DNA of 64,000 nucleotides from an uncultured Enhydrobacter sp. (GTDB lineage Bacteria > Pseudomonadota > Gammaproteobacteria > Pseudomonadales > Moraxellaceae), in contig CAMIOS010000001.1 in assembly GCA_946222995.1 (NCBI GenBank), positions 251,433 to 315,432 of the forward strand, read 5' to 3'. This document shows positions 18,974-28,466 of the stretch, piece by piece (position 1 is the first letter of the stretch; every line of letters starts with the position of its first letter). The translations under genes were made by a program, and so were the position numbers. Under the pieces are notes generated by a model that saw nothing but the letters and a program-made list of their open reading frames with translations, made no database searches and was not told where the DNA came from.

Positions 18974-20443
18974 TTAACGATACAGCCCTGCCCCATCCCG
19001 TGGATGAAGTCTTAGAAAGTATAAACCAGATAAAATTGTCATGATACCCAAAATAATAAAACTGTTTGAAAAAGCGGTTTGTGTCTGTGCGATAGATGCC
19101 CGTTCTGGCGTTAGCAAATGCAATACCATCGCCCCAAACCCGATTCCAAAACTAATCGCTAACTGCTGATTGACCGATAATAAACTATTACCACTACTGG
19201 TCTGTTTTGGCCGCAAACGAGCAATACTGATGGTATTCATGGTGCTAAATTGTAGTGAATTACACGCTCCCATAAAGGTCAAAAATGGCACCGAAACCCA
19301 CCAAGGTGTATTTTGGCTAAACTGTGACAACAAGATAATATTGATGCCAATTAAGGTGGTATTTGCCACCAAGGTACGACGATAACCAAACAGTTTAATA
19401 ATCTTTGTCACCAGGGGTTTGGTCAACAGCGAGCCAACCGCAATTGGCGCAAGTGTCCAACCGGCTTGCGACGGCGAATAACCCAAAATTACTTGTAATA
19501 GTAACGGCAATAAAAATGGAATAGCACTCATGCCAAGACGAGTCAACAAATTGCCAACAATACCAACGCGAAAGGTGCGGACTTGAAATAAATCCAAGCC
19601 AAACAGCGGAATTTGACCATTACGCGACTCTGAGTATTTGGCATGATAATAATACCCTACCAACAACATCACCGCTAAAATCGCTACCATCAACGGAAAC
19701 ACGGCAGAGGCTAAATTATCACTGTGAATATTATTGGCAAACTCTAAGGCGAAAGTAAAACTTGCCATTGAACCACCAAACAGCAAAAACCCAAGTAAAT
19801 CCATGCTCGGATTGCGCTGTAAATAATTAGGCATCAGCTTCCACCCAGCCCATAACCCCAAGACCCCCATCGGAATATTAATCAAAAAAATCCAATGCCA
19901 ACTGGCAAGTTCCACTAAATACCCGCCCACCAACGGACCAATCACCGGGGCAATCATCGCGGGCATGACCGCATAATTCATCACCGACAACATCCGCTCA
20001 CGGGGGTAGCTTTTAATTAGTGTCAGCTTACCCACTGGCATCAGCAATGCCCCGCCCAACCCTTGCACCACCCGTGAAAAAATCTAGCTATTGAGCGTGG
20101 GCGATATGGCACACATTATCGAGCCTGCGGTAAACACGCCAATCGCCACCATAAACGTGGTTTTTGTACCGTATTTATCAGCGATAAAACCGCTAATCGG
20201 GGTGAAAATCGCTAGCGTTAACGCATAGGAAATCACCGTCCATTGCATTGATAACGCAGGCTGATTTAAATCATGCGCCATCGCTGGCAAGGCGGTATTA
20301 AGCACCGTGGAATCTAAAATTTGCATAAATAGCGCAATCGCTACCACAATTGGCAAATACTTACATTGGGTGGGCGTGAGATGTGGTGATTCGATTGGGC
20401 TTTGGTCAACTAAGCTTTTATTAATAATGGGTGAATTTGGCAT
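18974..20443 (-). pseudogene. DHA2-type MFS exporter interrupted by an in-frame amber codon
   Basis: Two pieces in one frame read as a single drug exporter of about 489 residues. The first 119 codons end at TAG (20084-20086); reading through continues IFSRVVQGLGGALLMPVG, exactly the conserved motif expected after SPTLNS. The N-terminal part has the DSTVLNTALPAMA motif of DHA2 proteins, and the rest gives about 12 further helices with GPLVGGYL and HWIFLINIP motifs. A downstream GTG at 20071 could start a 365-residue fragment lacking the first helices, which is unlikely to be functional. Otherwise the frame is intact, so the mutation is recent, a sequencing error, or suppressed. Confidence 0.85.
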
Positions 20444-20524
20444 ATATTTTTCTTTAAATCATCGATTGTTTGTCAATTAACAGATGGCTATAGTGTTTAG
20501 TTGGCAATTTTTATTGAACAATTT

Positions 20525-21349
20525 CTAGGCATAAGTAATAAGTAGCGGCCTTCGTCCGATATTTTGTTCCATCAAAACCGGTAAGGCGTTATCTAATCGT
20601 GCAACAATTTTTTGCGTCACTGCTTCAGCAAAATCTAGGTCTGCTTGGCGAATTGTTTCATCCTGTTTATCAAATAAATACGCATTCAATAACCGCTCTG
20701 CGTGCATGCCCGCACGGCAATAATGCACCACACCTGGATATTGAGATTCAAACAATGTACCAACCAGCGTCCGCCTTGCTAATGCTATCCCCAATGCCCC
20801 ATCTTCACCGCCCATTTTTTGGAATAGTTGATCGGTTGGAAATCCCCCACATAACAGCAAAATATTACGGCGAAAAATCATATTACCGCCCACTGTCATC
20901 TGTAGCATATCCCATGCTTGGCCAAAATTGGGATGGTGGCTGTATTTAGTCATCAGACCATGCGGCACAAGCTTGAGCCGAAGTAAACTCATACTTGGCA
21001 TAAAGTTAAAAATCGTTGGTACCTGCTCCAACGCCGCAACTTGATAGGCATCATCAGCATCCAAAAAAGCGACCAAATCGGCATCCGAATGCCATATGCC
21101 CATATTGCGCGCCATCGCCACACCGCTATTTTGGTGGAGTTTAACGGCTAAAATTTTGGCGGGATATTGGGCTGCAAACCGTTGAATCACCTGCCAAGTA
21201 TCATCGGTTGACGCATCATCAACTAAAATTAGTCGTTGTACTATAAGCTGATTAAGCACGCTCTCAACTGCCCTTGCCAATGTCATTTGCGCATTGTAGC
21301 AAGGGATAATAACATCTAATATCAGTGGATTTGGCGAACTTGTCTTCAT
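20525..21349 (-). CDS. Family 2 glycosyltransferase
   Basis: A 274-residue GT-A fold transferase without membrane helices. It shows the N-terminal nucleotide-sugar motif (DVIIPCYNAQMTLARAVESVL), LVDDASTDDT, and the metal-binding DAD in VAFLDADDAYQ near residue 100. The acceptor side and substrate cannot be told. It starts one base after the stop of the YejF-like ABC gene, so it is probably co-transcribed with it. No other surface-polysaccharide genes are near, which makes its role unclear. Confidence 0.85.
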   Translation of the reverse strand: MKTSSPNPLILDVIIPCYNAQMTLARAVESVLNQLIVQRLILVDDASTDDTWQVIQRFAAQYPAKILAVKLHQNSGVAMARNMGIWHSDADLVAFLDADDAYQVAALEQVPTIFNFMPSMSLLRLKLVPHGLMTKYSHHPNFGQAWDMLQMTVGGNMIFRRNILLLCGGFPTDQLFQKMGGEDGALGIALARRTLVGTLFESQYPGVVHYCRAGMHAERLLNAYLFDKQDETIRQADLDFAEAVTQKIVARLDNALPVLMEQNIGRRPLLITYA

Positions 21350-21352
21350 CAG

Positions 21353-23005
21353 TTATACCTTCGCCGACGCAATGAGCGCTTGCGTATAGGGCGACTGCGG
21401 CGTATTAAAAAGTGTCTGAGTTTCTGCTTTCTCGATTAATTGTCCATTTTTTAGTACCAAAATCTGTTGGCACAAAGCTTTCACCACTTGCAAATCATGA
21501 CTGATAAAGATATAACTTAAGCCAAATTTTGCTTGGATTTCACGTAACAATTTGACAACTGCCACTTGGGTACTACTATCCAGTGCTGAAGTTGGCTCAT
21601 CCAGTAGCAATATTTTGGGTTTCATCACCAACGCCCTTGCCAATGCCACCCGCTGGCGCTGACCGCCAGAGAGTTCATGCGGATAACGACTGATAAAATC
21701 GCGTGGTAAGCGTACCGTATCTAACGCTTGCAACACGGCTTGCTCTCTCTCAGATTTTGCCACGCCTTGAACAATTAAACCTTCTTCGATAATTTCGAAC
21801 ACGTTAAAACGCGGATTGATACTGGCATACGGGTCTTGAAATACCATTTGAATATCGGAGCGATACGGCAAAAAGGCTTTATTGGATAACGGTAAAACGT
21901 CTGTCATGTTGCCATTTGAAGATAGCAAAATTTGTCCTGTCACTGTGGCAGAATTACCCAACAATTTGATAAGGGCTAATGCAGTGCTAGTTTTACCTGA
22001 GCCACTTTCCCCAACGATACCGAGCGATTGCCCTTGAGCCAGTGTAAAATCCAAATTTTTGAGCGCATCAAACCAGTGGGTCGTTTTACCAAATAGATTT
22101 TTGGCTTGGGGAAATTGAATGGTTAAATCCTTGACTTGTAACACGCTGGGCGAACTATCAATCATTGGTAAACTTTGCCCAAAATCTTGATAAATCAAGG
22201 CTTTGGTATAGTCATGCTGCGGAAAGTCAAAAATCGCTTGGGTTGTCCCGTGCTCCATGACCTTGCCCGACTGCATGACGATGATGTTGTCGCTGTAGCG
22301 TTTGACAAGGTTTAAGTCATGGCTGATTAATATCATCGCCATGCCCCGCTCACTCTTTAGGCGGGCAAGCAAGCCCAAAATCTCATGGCGTAAGGTGACA
22401 TCAAGGGCAGTGGTTGGCTCGTCGGCAATGATGATATCGGGATCTTGGGCAAGCGCTATCGCTATCATCACCCGTTGACGTTGTCCGCCCGAAAGCTGGT
22501 GCGGGTAGCGGTTTAGCTTGCTGGCAGGGTCTGGGATATTGACTTGGGTGAGTAGGTCGATGGTACGCTGTCGCCATTGGCTTTTTGCCACACCTGCCAT
22601 CTTCAGAGATTCGGCAATTTGTTTGCCTACGGTGTGTAAGGGATTTAACGCGGTCATCGGCTCTTGAAAAATTATGCCGATACGTTTACCACGGATTTGG
22701 CGAAATAGGTTTTCGGTGTGTTTAGATTTTCTTTGATTGCTTAGGCTATTATTTTCAATGGGTAAAAGGATTGCTTTATCGGTTTGGCTGTCTTTGTTGC
22801 TGTCAAATAAAGTGGCTTTCCCTGTTATGCTTAGGCTATTTGGTAAAAGTCCAAGTAAGGCTAGGCTTGAGATGGATTTGCCCGAGCCAGATTCACCGAC
22901 GATGGCAAGCGTTTCGCCTGAGTTTAGGGCGTAAGAAAGATTATCAACAAGCGTTTGATTAGCAGATTGGATGGTTAGGTTTTCAACGGTTAGCAATTCG
23001 GTCAT
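21353..23005 (-). CDS. Double ABC ATPase of a peptide-type importer (YejF-like)
   Basis: A 550-residue fusion of two OppD/OppF-type ATPase domains. Domain 1 (about 1-260) has GESGSGKS, LSGGQRQRV and IIADEPTTALD. Domain 2 (about 285-550) has GESGSGKT, LSGGQRQRV and LLLDEPTSALD. Both have intact Walker A, signature and Walker B, so both sites look competent. Such proteins energise YejABEF-like peptide or microcin uptake, but no yejA, yejB or yejE is in the window, so its permease must be elsewhere. It starts 4 bases after a 51-codon gene; a duplicated scrap of its own 5' end lies further upstream. Confidence 0.9.
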   Translation of the reverse strand: MTELLTVENLTIQSANQTLVDNLSYALNSGETLAIVGESGSGKSISSLALLGLLPNSLSITGKATLFDSNKDSQTDKAILLPIENNSLSNQRKSKHTENLFRQIRGKRIGIIFQEPMTALNPLHTVGKQIAESLKMAGVAKSQWRQRTIDLLTQVNIPDPASKLNRYPHQLSGGQRQRVMIAIALAQDPDIIIADEPTTALDVTLRHEILGLLARLKSERGMAMILISHDLNLVKRYSDNIIVMQSGKVMEHGTTQAIFDFPQHDYTKALIYQDFGQSLPMIDSSPSVLQVKDLTIQFPQAKNLFGKTTHWFDALKNLDFTLAQGQSLGIVGESGSGKTSTALALIKLLGNSATVTGQILLSSNGNMTDVLPLSNKAFLPYRSDIQMVFQDPYASINPRFNVFEIIEEGLIVQGVAKSEREQAVLQALDTVRLPRDFISRYPHELSGGQRQRVALARALVMKPKILLLDEPTSALDSSTQVAVVKLLREIQAKFGLSYIFISHDLQVVKALCQQILVLKNGQLIEKAETQTLFNTPQSPYTQALIASAKV

Positions 23006-23009
23006 TCAA

Positions 23010-23165
23010 CTATTTATCCGCTAGGGCTTTGATTTCTTTGGCGTGGATTTTCATGATACGTTTGGCGGTGTTGAGAATCACTCGTTTGCCCGCTTCGCCT
23101 TTTAAATCCATTGAGACGGGTTGGACATTACTTTTGGCGTTAAATTGTGTAGTTTGGTTTGACAT
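23010..23165 (-). CDS. Unrecognised 51-residue basic protein
   Basis: A short open frame too small for usual gene finders: starts MSNQTTQFNAK, ends HAKEIKALADK, with a basic amphipathic helix in the second half (GKRVILNTAKRIMKIHAKEI). The ATG has a good AAGGAT site, and the stop lies 4 bases before the YejF-like start, suggesting coupled translation. No family recognised. It is sandwiched between the real yejF-like start and a duplicated copy of that start. Confidence 0.6.
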   Translation of the reverse strand: MSNQTTQFNAKSNVQPVSMDLKGEAGKRVILNTAKRIMKIHAKEIKALADK

Positions 23166-23177
23166 GATTTTATCCTT

Positions 23178-23234
23178 TTAAATTTGATTGGCGGATTTGA
23201 TAGTTAAGTTTTCAACTATTAGTAATTCGCTCAT
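23178..23234 (-). repeat. Duplicated 5' scrap of the YejF-like gene
   Basis: Reads MSELLIVENLTIKSANQI then TAA, nearly the same as the first 17 residues of the real protein (MTELLTVENLTIQSANQT). At the DNA level the copy covers the start codon and about 50 bases after it. A fainter third copy may lie at about 23346-23387. This looks like a tandem duplication or recombination scar that placed the 51-codon gene between copies. Confidence 0.75.
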
Positions 23235-23414
23235 TCATCATTTCCTTGAATGGTTGAATCGCTGACTAATACCTTTATTATTATTTTATGATAGCGAACT
23301 TATTCTTTTTACTCAGCATTTTAGATTAGTTTCTGCTTTGAATTTTAATTGGTAGGCAGATGTTATCATTAAGCTTTCGATCATTAATACATTGGTGCGT
23401 GGCAAAAAATAGGA

Positions 23415-23470
23415 TAAGAAATTTATGCTTAAGAAAACGTGTTCAAGCCGCCTTAATCATAAATTTCTTA
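23415..23470. repeat. 56-base palindromic element in intergenic DNA
   Basis: Two 18-base arms (23415-23432 and 23453-23470) complementary at 17 of 18 positions, with a 20-base loop. It lies between the nitroreductase stop (23536) and the duplicated scrap, in a 300-base stretch without a gene. No T-tract of terminator type follows; it could be a small repeat element or a transcript-end stabiliser. Confidence 0.55.
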
Positions 23471-23535
23471 AGATATGCTCTTGTTCAACAAATTAAAATA
23501 AAATTGACGATCAATTGAAATTAATTATGCCAAAA

Positions 23536-24300
23536 TTAACGTTTGGCAAAGCCTTGTTGATTCAGGTAAGGTAAAATATCAGGACGGGCGGGCTTATCCA
23601 AATAATTTTTGATGGTCTGTTGCCAATTCATACCCGCTTGCCCACGCTTGACATAATAATCATGGACGGTCTGATTATAAGCGTCGAGTTGTTCTTTACT
23701 TGCAGGCTGGTATTGGTTGGTTGATACCACCAAATTCATCGGTAAACGGGGACGCATGGCAGGATCTTGGTCTGGATAACCCAATGCCATACCAAACATC
23801 GGTACCACGCCCGCTGGTAAGGCGAGTAATTCACTGATACGCTGAATATCGTTGCGAATACTTCCTAAATATACACCACCTAAGCCCAAACTTTCAGCAG
23901 CAATCAGTAAATTTTGTGCCATGATGCCACAATCCACGGCCCCAACTAAGACGACTTCTGTCCAATCAATTTGCGCAGTTGGAATCAGGGTTTTATGGCG
24001 GTGGTTATCCATACAAAAAATTAACAATTCGCTGCACTCTTCGACATACGGATGACCGTATTTTTCGCCTGCTTTGGCATTTTGGGCATCGGCACAGATA
24101 CGGCGAATTTCATAGCGCAGTTGTTGGTCAGTCACTCGGATGATACTGGCTGATTGTAAAAATCCAGACGATGAGCCCGCCATCCCTGCGGTAATCAACG
24201 TAGTTAATAACTCATCGCTAATCGGCTGGTTGGTAAACTTTCGTATCGAGCGGTGCTGTAGAATCGTGTCAAGGGCAGGTTTACTGGTCAGTTGGGTCAT
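23536..24300 (-). CDS. NfsA-type oxygen-insensitive NADPH nitroreductase
   Basis: A 254-residue FMN-dependent flavoenzyme of the NfsA/FRP group. It shows the N-terminal RSIRKFTNQPISDELL motif that binds FMN phosphate, the SSGFLQSASIIRVTD segment, the GLGGVYLGSIRND motif and the C-terminal RPRLPMNLV stretch typical of NfsA. It reduces nitroaromatics and quinones; the physiological substrate is unknown. It sits 9 bases after the CitE-like gene and is probably in one transcript with it and the uracil permease. Confidence 0.88.
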   Translation of the reverse strand: MTQLTSKPALDTILQHRSIRKFTNQPISDELLTTLITAGMAGSSSGFLQSASIIRVTDQQLRYEIRRICADAQNAKAGEKYGHPYVEECSELLIFCMDNHRHKTLIPTAQIDWTEVVLVGAVDCGIMAQNLLIAAESLGLGGVYLGSIRNDIQRISELLALPAGVVPMFGMALGYPDQDPAMRPRLPMNLVVSTNQYQPASKEQLDAYNQTVHDYYVKRGQAGMNWQQTIKNYLDKPARPDILPYLNQQGFAKR

Positions 24301-24309
24301 TATTTTTCC

Positions 24310-25179
24310 TTATTTTTGGTTAAGTTGTTTTTGATTAAGTTGTTTAGAATCATTATATTGCACTAATAGCTTCTGGGCTTGCACAATCACGGGCGTATCC
24401 ACCATCTGCCCATCAATCGCAAAGGCAGCCAGCCCTGTGGCGTTATAATGGTCAACAACCTTTTGAGCAAATTTAAGCTGCTCAGTCGTGGGTTTAGCAA
24501 GCTGATTGACAATCGCCACTTGATTGGGGTGAATACACAACATGCCCGAAAAACCTAAATCTTGCCAAAATTTTACCCGTTTTTCCAGTCCTTCATTGTT
24601 ATTAAATGGTGGATAAACGCACTCAATAGGTGCAGTTAAACCATAGATTTTACTATAAAGTAACAGTTGGTAACGAATTTGGTTACCAAGCATTTGCCCC
24701 GCTTCGCTGTCTGCATTTACGCCTAACTTTTCGCAAATGTCCAAAAAACCATAACTTAATGCCATCAAGCCTTGCGCCTGTGCGATTTCGGCACTATTGG
24801 CAATACCCACAGGTGTTTCAATAAGCGCGATGATAGGTTTGCCTAAAGCGTGACGAACACGTTCAATATCAAGGGAGGTTTCAACTTTGGGCAACACTAG
24901 GCCTACAATGTTGGTTAATGCTGCGACAGGTAAGGATTTTAATAGCGTCATATCGCCCGCTTGATAATGACTGGTGCTGGCATTGATACGAATCCACACC
25001 GGTTGAGCGGTGCTTTGGTTAAGGTAATCCACCACATGTTGGCGAGATTGGATTTTGACCGCTTCACTTACCGCATCTTCAAGGTCGATAATCACTGCCG
25101 CTGCCCCTTTTTCAAAGGCTTTTGGCACGCGGTAAATATCAATGGCAGGTACGAATAGATAACTTTTGGCTGTCAGCAT
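24310..25179 (-). CDS. CitE/HpcH-type CoA-ester lyase family protein
   Basis: A 289-residue TIM-barrel protein of the HpcH/HpaI/CitE superfamily. Visible are SYLFVPAID, the Mg-binding acid in VIIDLEDAVSE, the RIN motif, ALIETPVGIANSAEIA with the second metal-binding Glu, and LCIHPNQVAIVNQ. A stand-alone CitE-like protein without citD/citF suggests malyl-, citramalyl- or related CoA lyase or thioesterase activity rather than citrate lyase. The C-terminus ends with a tandem QLNQK repeat from a 15-base duplication. It lies 12 bases after the uracil permease gene. Confidence 0.85.
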   Translation of the reverse strand: MLTAKSYLFVPAIDIYRVPKAFEKGAAAVIIDLEDAVSEAVKIQSRQHVVDYLNQSTAQPVWIRINASTSHYQAGDMTLLKSLPVAALTNIVGLVLPKVETSLDIERVRHALGKPIIALIETPVGIANSAEIAQAQGLMALSYGFLDICEKLGVNADSEAGQMLGNQIRYQLLLYSKIYGLTAPIECVYPPFNNNEGLEKRVKFWQDLGFSGMLCIHPNQVAIVNQLAKPTTEQLKFAQKVVDHYNATGLAAFAIDGQMVDTPVIVQAQKLLVQYNDSKQLNQKQLNQK

Positions 25180-25191
25180 GTGAATCTCCTT

Positions 25192-26580
25192 TTAATGGGA
25201 AGAGTTGTGTGTTGAGGCAAATTTATTGAACAATAAATTGAGTAAAATCGCCGCCAAGGTTGCGGTGCCGATACCACCAAGATTAAACTGCCCAATGTGC
25301 AAACTAAAATCGCCCGTACCCATAATCAAGGTTACCGCTGCGATGATTAAATTGGCATTTTGACTAAAGTCAATTTTATTATCGAGCCAAATTTTAACCC
25401 CTGCAATGGTAATCAAGCCAAACACCACAATGGATGCGCCGCCTAATAGTGGGCTTGGAATACTGTGAATAATCGCCCCAAATTTTGGTGACAGCCCAAG
25501 CAATATTGCCACCAACCCCGCCAACACAAAAATTGTGGTCGAATATACCTTGGTCACCGCCATGACACCGATATTTTCGGCATAAGTCGTCACGCCTGTG
25601 CCGCCCACACTTGATGATAAAATCGTCGCCACGCCATCAGCAAAAAACGCTCGCCCCATAAATGGGGAAACAGCTTGCCCTGTCATGGCTTCTACCGCCT
25701 TGATGTGCCCCAAATTTTCGGCAACCAAAATAAACACCACAGGGGCAATTAAAATCATCGCATTGATATCAAACGTGGGCGCAGTAAAACTTGGCAGTCC
25801 CACCCAACTGGCTTGGGCAATGGGCGAAAAATCAATCGCTTTGCCCAGTCCCATGACATTGGCAATGATAAAATAGAATAGATAAGCGACAATCAACCCA
25901 ATTAACAGCAATAAACGCCGAAACATACCTCGCCCAAACACTGCCACCCCGCTGATACACAGCACCGTCATCAACGCAGCCCAGCTATCAAACTGGCTGC
26001 CTGCCACGCCTTTGATGGTAACAGGAGCAAGGTTTAACCCAATAATCATCACAATCGCCCCCGTCACCACAGGCGGCATCAATTTTTCAATCCATGCCAC
26101 GCCCGTTTTCATCACCAAAAGACCCATCAAGGCGTAAATCACGCCACACGCCATGATACCGCCCAATGCCACGGATAAATTGGGATTTAAGCCGGAGCCT
26201 GCATAAGCGGTGGCCGTAATAACTGGTGCAATAAAAGCAAAGCTTGAGCCTAAATAACTCGGCACTCGCCCGCCTGTCAAAAAGAAAAACAGCACTGTGC
26301 TAACGCCCGCCATTAAAATTGCCAAATTTGGGTCAAACCCCATCAATAGTGGCGCAAGCACCGTCGCTCCAAACATAGCAAACGCATGTTGCAACGCAAG
26401 CAACAAACCTTTATTCAGTGGTAGCACTTCGTGAATACGCACAGGATGATGATCAAGATGTCCGTCGTATTTTTGCCACTGGGGAAACCAAGTGGATTGT
26501 GGTGCTGGCTCAGATGGCGATGATGACGGCGTTGGCGATGATGGCGGCTGTGATGGTGGTTGGAATCGTGATGACGACAT
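25192..26580 (-). CDS. Uracil/xanthine permease of the NCS2 family
   Basis: A 462-residue transporter with about 12-14 membrane segments, like UraA. It has the family motifs VAENLGHIKAVEAMTG and GTGVTTYAENIGVMAVTKVYS. The N-terminus is an unusual Ser/Pro-rich cytoplasmic tail of about 30 residues, then WQKYDGHLDHHPVRIHEVLPLNKGLLLALQH. It likely imports uracil for salvage. It is the first gene of the leftward group with the CitE-like and nitroreductase genes and is divergent from xseA across 175 bases. Confidence 0.88.
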   Translation of the reverse strand: MSSSRFQPPSQPPSSPTPSSSPSEPAPQSTWFPQWQKYDGHLDHHPVRIHEVLPLNKGLLLALQHAFAMFGATVLAPLLMGFDPNLAILMAGVSTVLFFFLTGGRVPSYLGSSFAFIAPVITATAYAGSGLNPNLSVALGGIMACGVIYALMGLLVMKTGVAWIEKLMPPVVTGAIVMIIGLNLAPVTIKGVAGSQFDSWAALMTVLCISGVAVFGRGMFRRLLLLIGLIVAYLFYFIIANVMGLGKAIDFSPIAQASWVGLPSFTAPTFDINAMILIAPVVFILVAENLGHIKAVEAMTGQAVSPFMGRAFFADGVATILSSSVGGTGVTTYAENIGVMAVTKVYSTTIFVLAGLVAILLGLSPKFGAIIHSIPSPLLGGASIVVFGLITIAGVKIWLDNKIDFSQNANLIIAAVTLIMGTGDFSLHIGQFNLGGIGTATLAAILLNLLFNKFASTHNSSH

Positions 26581-26755
26581 GAGTTTCCCCTAACTTAAAA
26601 AAATTGGGGGTATTATAATCGATTTGGTACCGTTAACATATGAAGAATCAACCCTTATAACATTTTGGCATGGTATTGTCAGGTGATGTTACTTTTAACG
26701 AAGCATTGATGGTAAAATAGCGTTTTAACATAACAACACTATCCTTAATACCCTT

Positions 26756-28189
26756 ATGCCAAAACCCAATCGCACCACCCTAAAAACCATCGAACACATG
26801 GTTAATTATCTCGATGACGACATCATTCTTGATTTACTTGGTCATGGTGAAGATGCTGATAGCGACACCCTTGCCCGACAATTACAACAAAAAATCGCCC
26901 AAGAACTTACTGAGCAAGACAATTACCAAGCGGTACAAGCCGAACTGCAAGATTCGGTATTAAGCCTAGCCGATTATCTCAATGCCGTGCAGGTCGTCGT
27001 TAGCGAAACCTTTGCGCATTCGGTGTGGGTCAAAGCTGAAATTCGTAGCCTATCGAGTAAAGGCGGGCATTATTACTTTGAACTTGCCGACAAAGATGAA
27101 AATGGCAAAATCACCGCCAGCTGTCGGGGCAATCTATGGCGAGGGCAAGCCACCAAACTATTAAACAAGTTTGAAAAAAATACAGGGATGCCGCTTGCTA
27201 AAGGCTTAAACGTGTTGTTTAAAGTCACGGCAAGCTTTCACCCACAATACGGTTTTGCGGTGACCATTTTAGACATTGACCCGACTTATACCTTAGGTGA
27301 CCTTGCCAAGCAGTATCAATTAATGCTCACCCGCTTGATGGAAGAAGGGTTATACGATTTGAATAAATCGCTGCCCCTACCCTTTGACATCCAAAACGTG
27401 CTGGTGATTGCGCCCGAAAATGCCGCAGGCTTAGGCGATTTTCGCGCCGATGCCGATAGGCTTGATAGCACAGGGGCGTGTCATTTTTATTATGAATACG
27501 CTACCTTTCAGGGCAATCATGCCCCACAAGAAATCCGCCAAGCCATTATCGGTGGGCTAAAAACACTAGAAAAACGTGGTATTTCCCCCGATATTTTGGT
27601 GATTATTCGAGGCGGCGGGGCAGTGGGTGATTTGGCGTATCTCAATGATTATGAGCTTGCAGCCTTGGCTGCCGAAACGCCTGTCCCCGTGTGGGTCGGC
27701 ATTGGACATGAGCGTGACCACGTGATTTTAGATGAGGTCGCCCATACCAGTTTTGACACGCCGTCCAAAGTCATCGCAGGCATTCGCAATCATCTCATCA
27801 ATACCACCCAATCTGCCAAACAGCTATTTATCGACATTGAAAAAATTGCAAAAAACCAACTGGCATTGGCAAAACAAGATAGCCAACAGCAGTTTTTGCA
27901 AATTCAGCATTTGGTAAATCAGCAAATTTTACAGGCTAAACACGCCAGCCAGCAAGCGATGGCGTTGATTAAACAGCAAAGTTTTTATCAACTCAATCTT
28001 GCCAAACAGCAAACCGATCAGCTGCGCACCGTGATTTTATTACAACATCCCAATCGCGTATTGTCGCAAGGCTACGCAATTGTGCGGGATGCACAGGCGA
28101 ACCTTGTTACGTCAGTTAAAGATATCGAGCCAAATCAACCCTTAACTATTGAATTTAAAGACGGTCAAATTTTAGCAAAAACACTCTGA
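26756..28189 (+). CDS. xseA: Exodeoxyribonuclease VII large subunit
   Basis: Catalytic subunit of ExoVII, which degrades single-stranded DNA from both ends. The OB-fold begins near residue 70 (LSLADYLNAVQVVVSETFAHSVWVKAEI). The nuclease core follows (QNVLVIAPENAAGLGDFRADADRLDSTGACHF, DILVIIRGGGAVGDLAYLNDYELA, PVWVGIGHERDHVILDEVAHTSFDTPSK), then the long coiled coil and the final LLQHPNRVLSQGYAIVRD. The first 65-70 residues are an acidic extension absent from E. coli XseA. xseB follows 9 bases later. Confidence 0.95.
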   Translation: MPKPNRTTLKTIEHMVNYLDDDIILDLLGHGEDADSDTLARQLQQKIAQELTEQDNYQAVQAELQDSVLSLADYLNAVQVVVSETFAHSVWVKAEIRSLSSKGGHYYFELADKDENGKITASCRGNLWRGQATKLLNKFEKNTGMPLAKGLNVLFKVTASFHPQYGFAVTILDIDPTYTLGDLAKQYQLMLTRLMEEGLYDLNKSLPLPFDIQNVLVIAPENAAGLGDFRADADRLDSTGACHFYYEYATFQGNHAPQEIRQAIIGGLKTLEKRGISPDILVIIRGGGAVGDLAYLNDYELAALAAETPVPVWVGIGHERDHVILDEVAHTSFDTPSKVIAGIRNHLINTTQSAKQLFIDIEKIAKNQLALAKQDSQQQFLQIQHLVNQQILQAKHASQQAMALIKQQSFYQLNLAKQQTDQLRTVILLQHPNRVLSQGYAIVRDAQANLVTSVKDIEPNQPLTIEFKDGQILAKTL

Positions 28190-28198
28190 GGAAACACG

Positions 28199-28402
28199 AT
28201 GAAAAAAACCACAGAAACACCCGATTTTAAAACCGCTTATGATATTTTGCAGAAAAACGCTCAAATGCTGCAACAAACTCAAGAACCAAACATTGACGAA
28301 CTAATGAGCGTTGTTGAAGAATCGATTGCTGCATACAAAATCTGCCAATCTCGTATTGCGGCGGTCGAACAGGCACTTAACCAAGCCTTTGACACGCAAT
28401 GA
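28199..28402 (+). CDS. xseB: Exodeoxyribonuclease VII small subunit
   Basis: A 67-residue helical protein that binds the XseA coiled coil. It has the XseB core pattern (FKTAYDILQKNAQMLQ, NIDELMSVVEESIAAYKICQSRI) and normal length. Its placement 9 bases after xseA with AGGAAACACG as ribosome site supports the call. A bidirectional terminator follows. Confidence 0.93.
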   Translation: MKKTTETPDFKTAYDILQKNAQMLQQTQEPNIDELMSVVEESIAAYKICQSRIAAVEQALNQAFDTQ

Positions 28403-28413
28403 CAAAAATTTAT

Positions 28414-28446
28414 AAAAAAAGGGCGAATTAAATACGCCCTTTTTTC
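28414..28446. terminator. Bidirectional intrinsic terminator between xseB and kup
   Basis: Hairpin with arms AAAAAAGGGCG and CGCCCTTTTTT and a 9-base AT-rich loop. A-tract on one side and T-tract on the other make it work for both converging genes. Confidence 0.85.
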
Positions 28447-28466
28447 ACAATATGGATCAGCAAAAA

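Noticed and set aside
24310..24350. Tandem 15-base repeat at the end of the CitE-like gene as a mobile-element scar
   Set aside because: A simple slippage duplication adding QLNQK; no inverted repeats around it.
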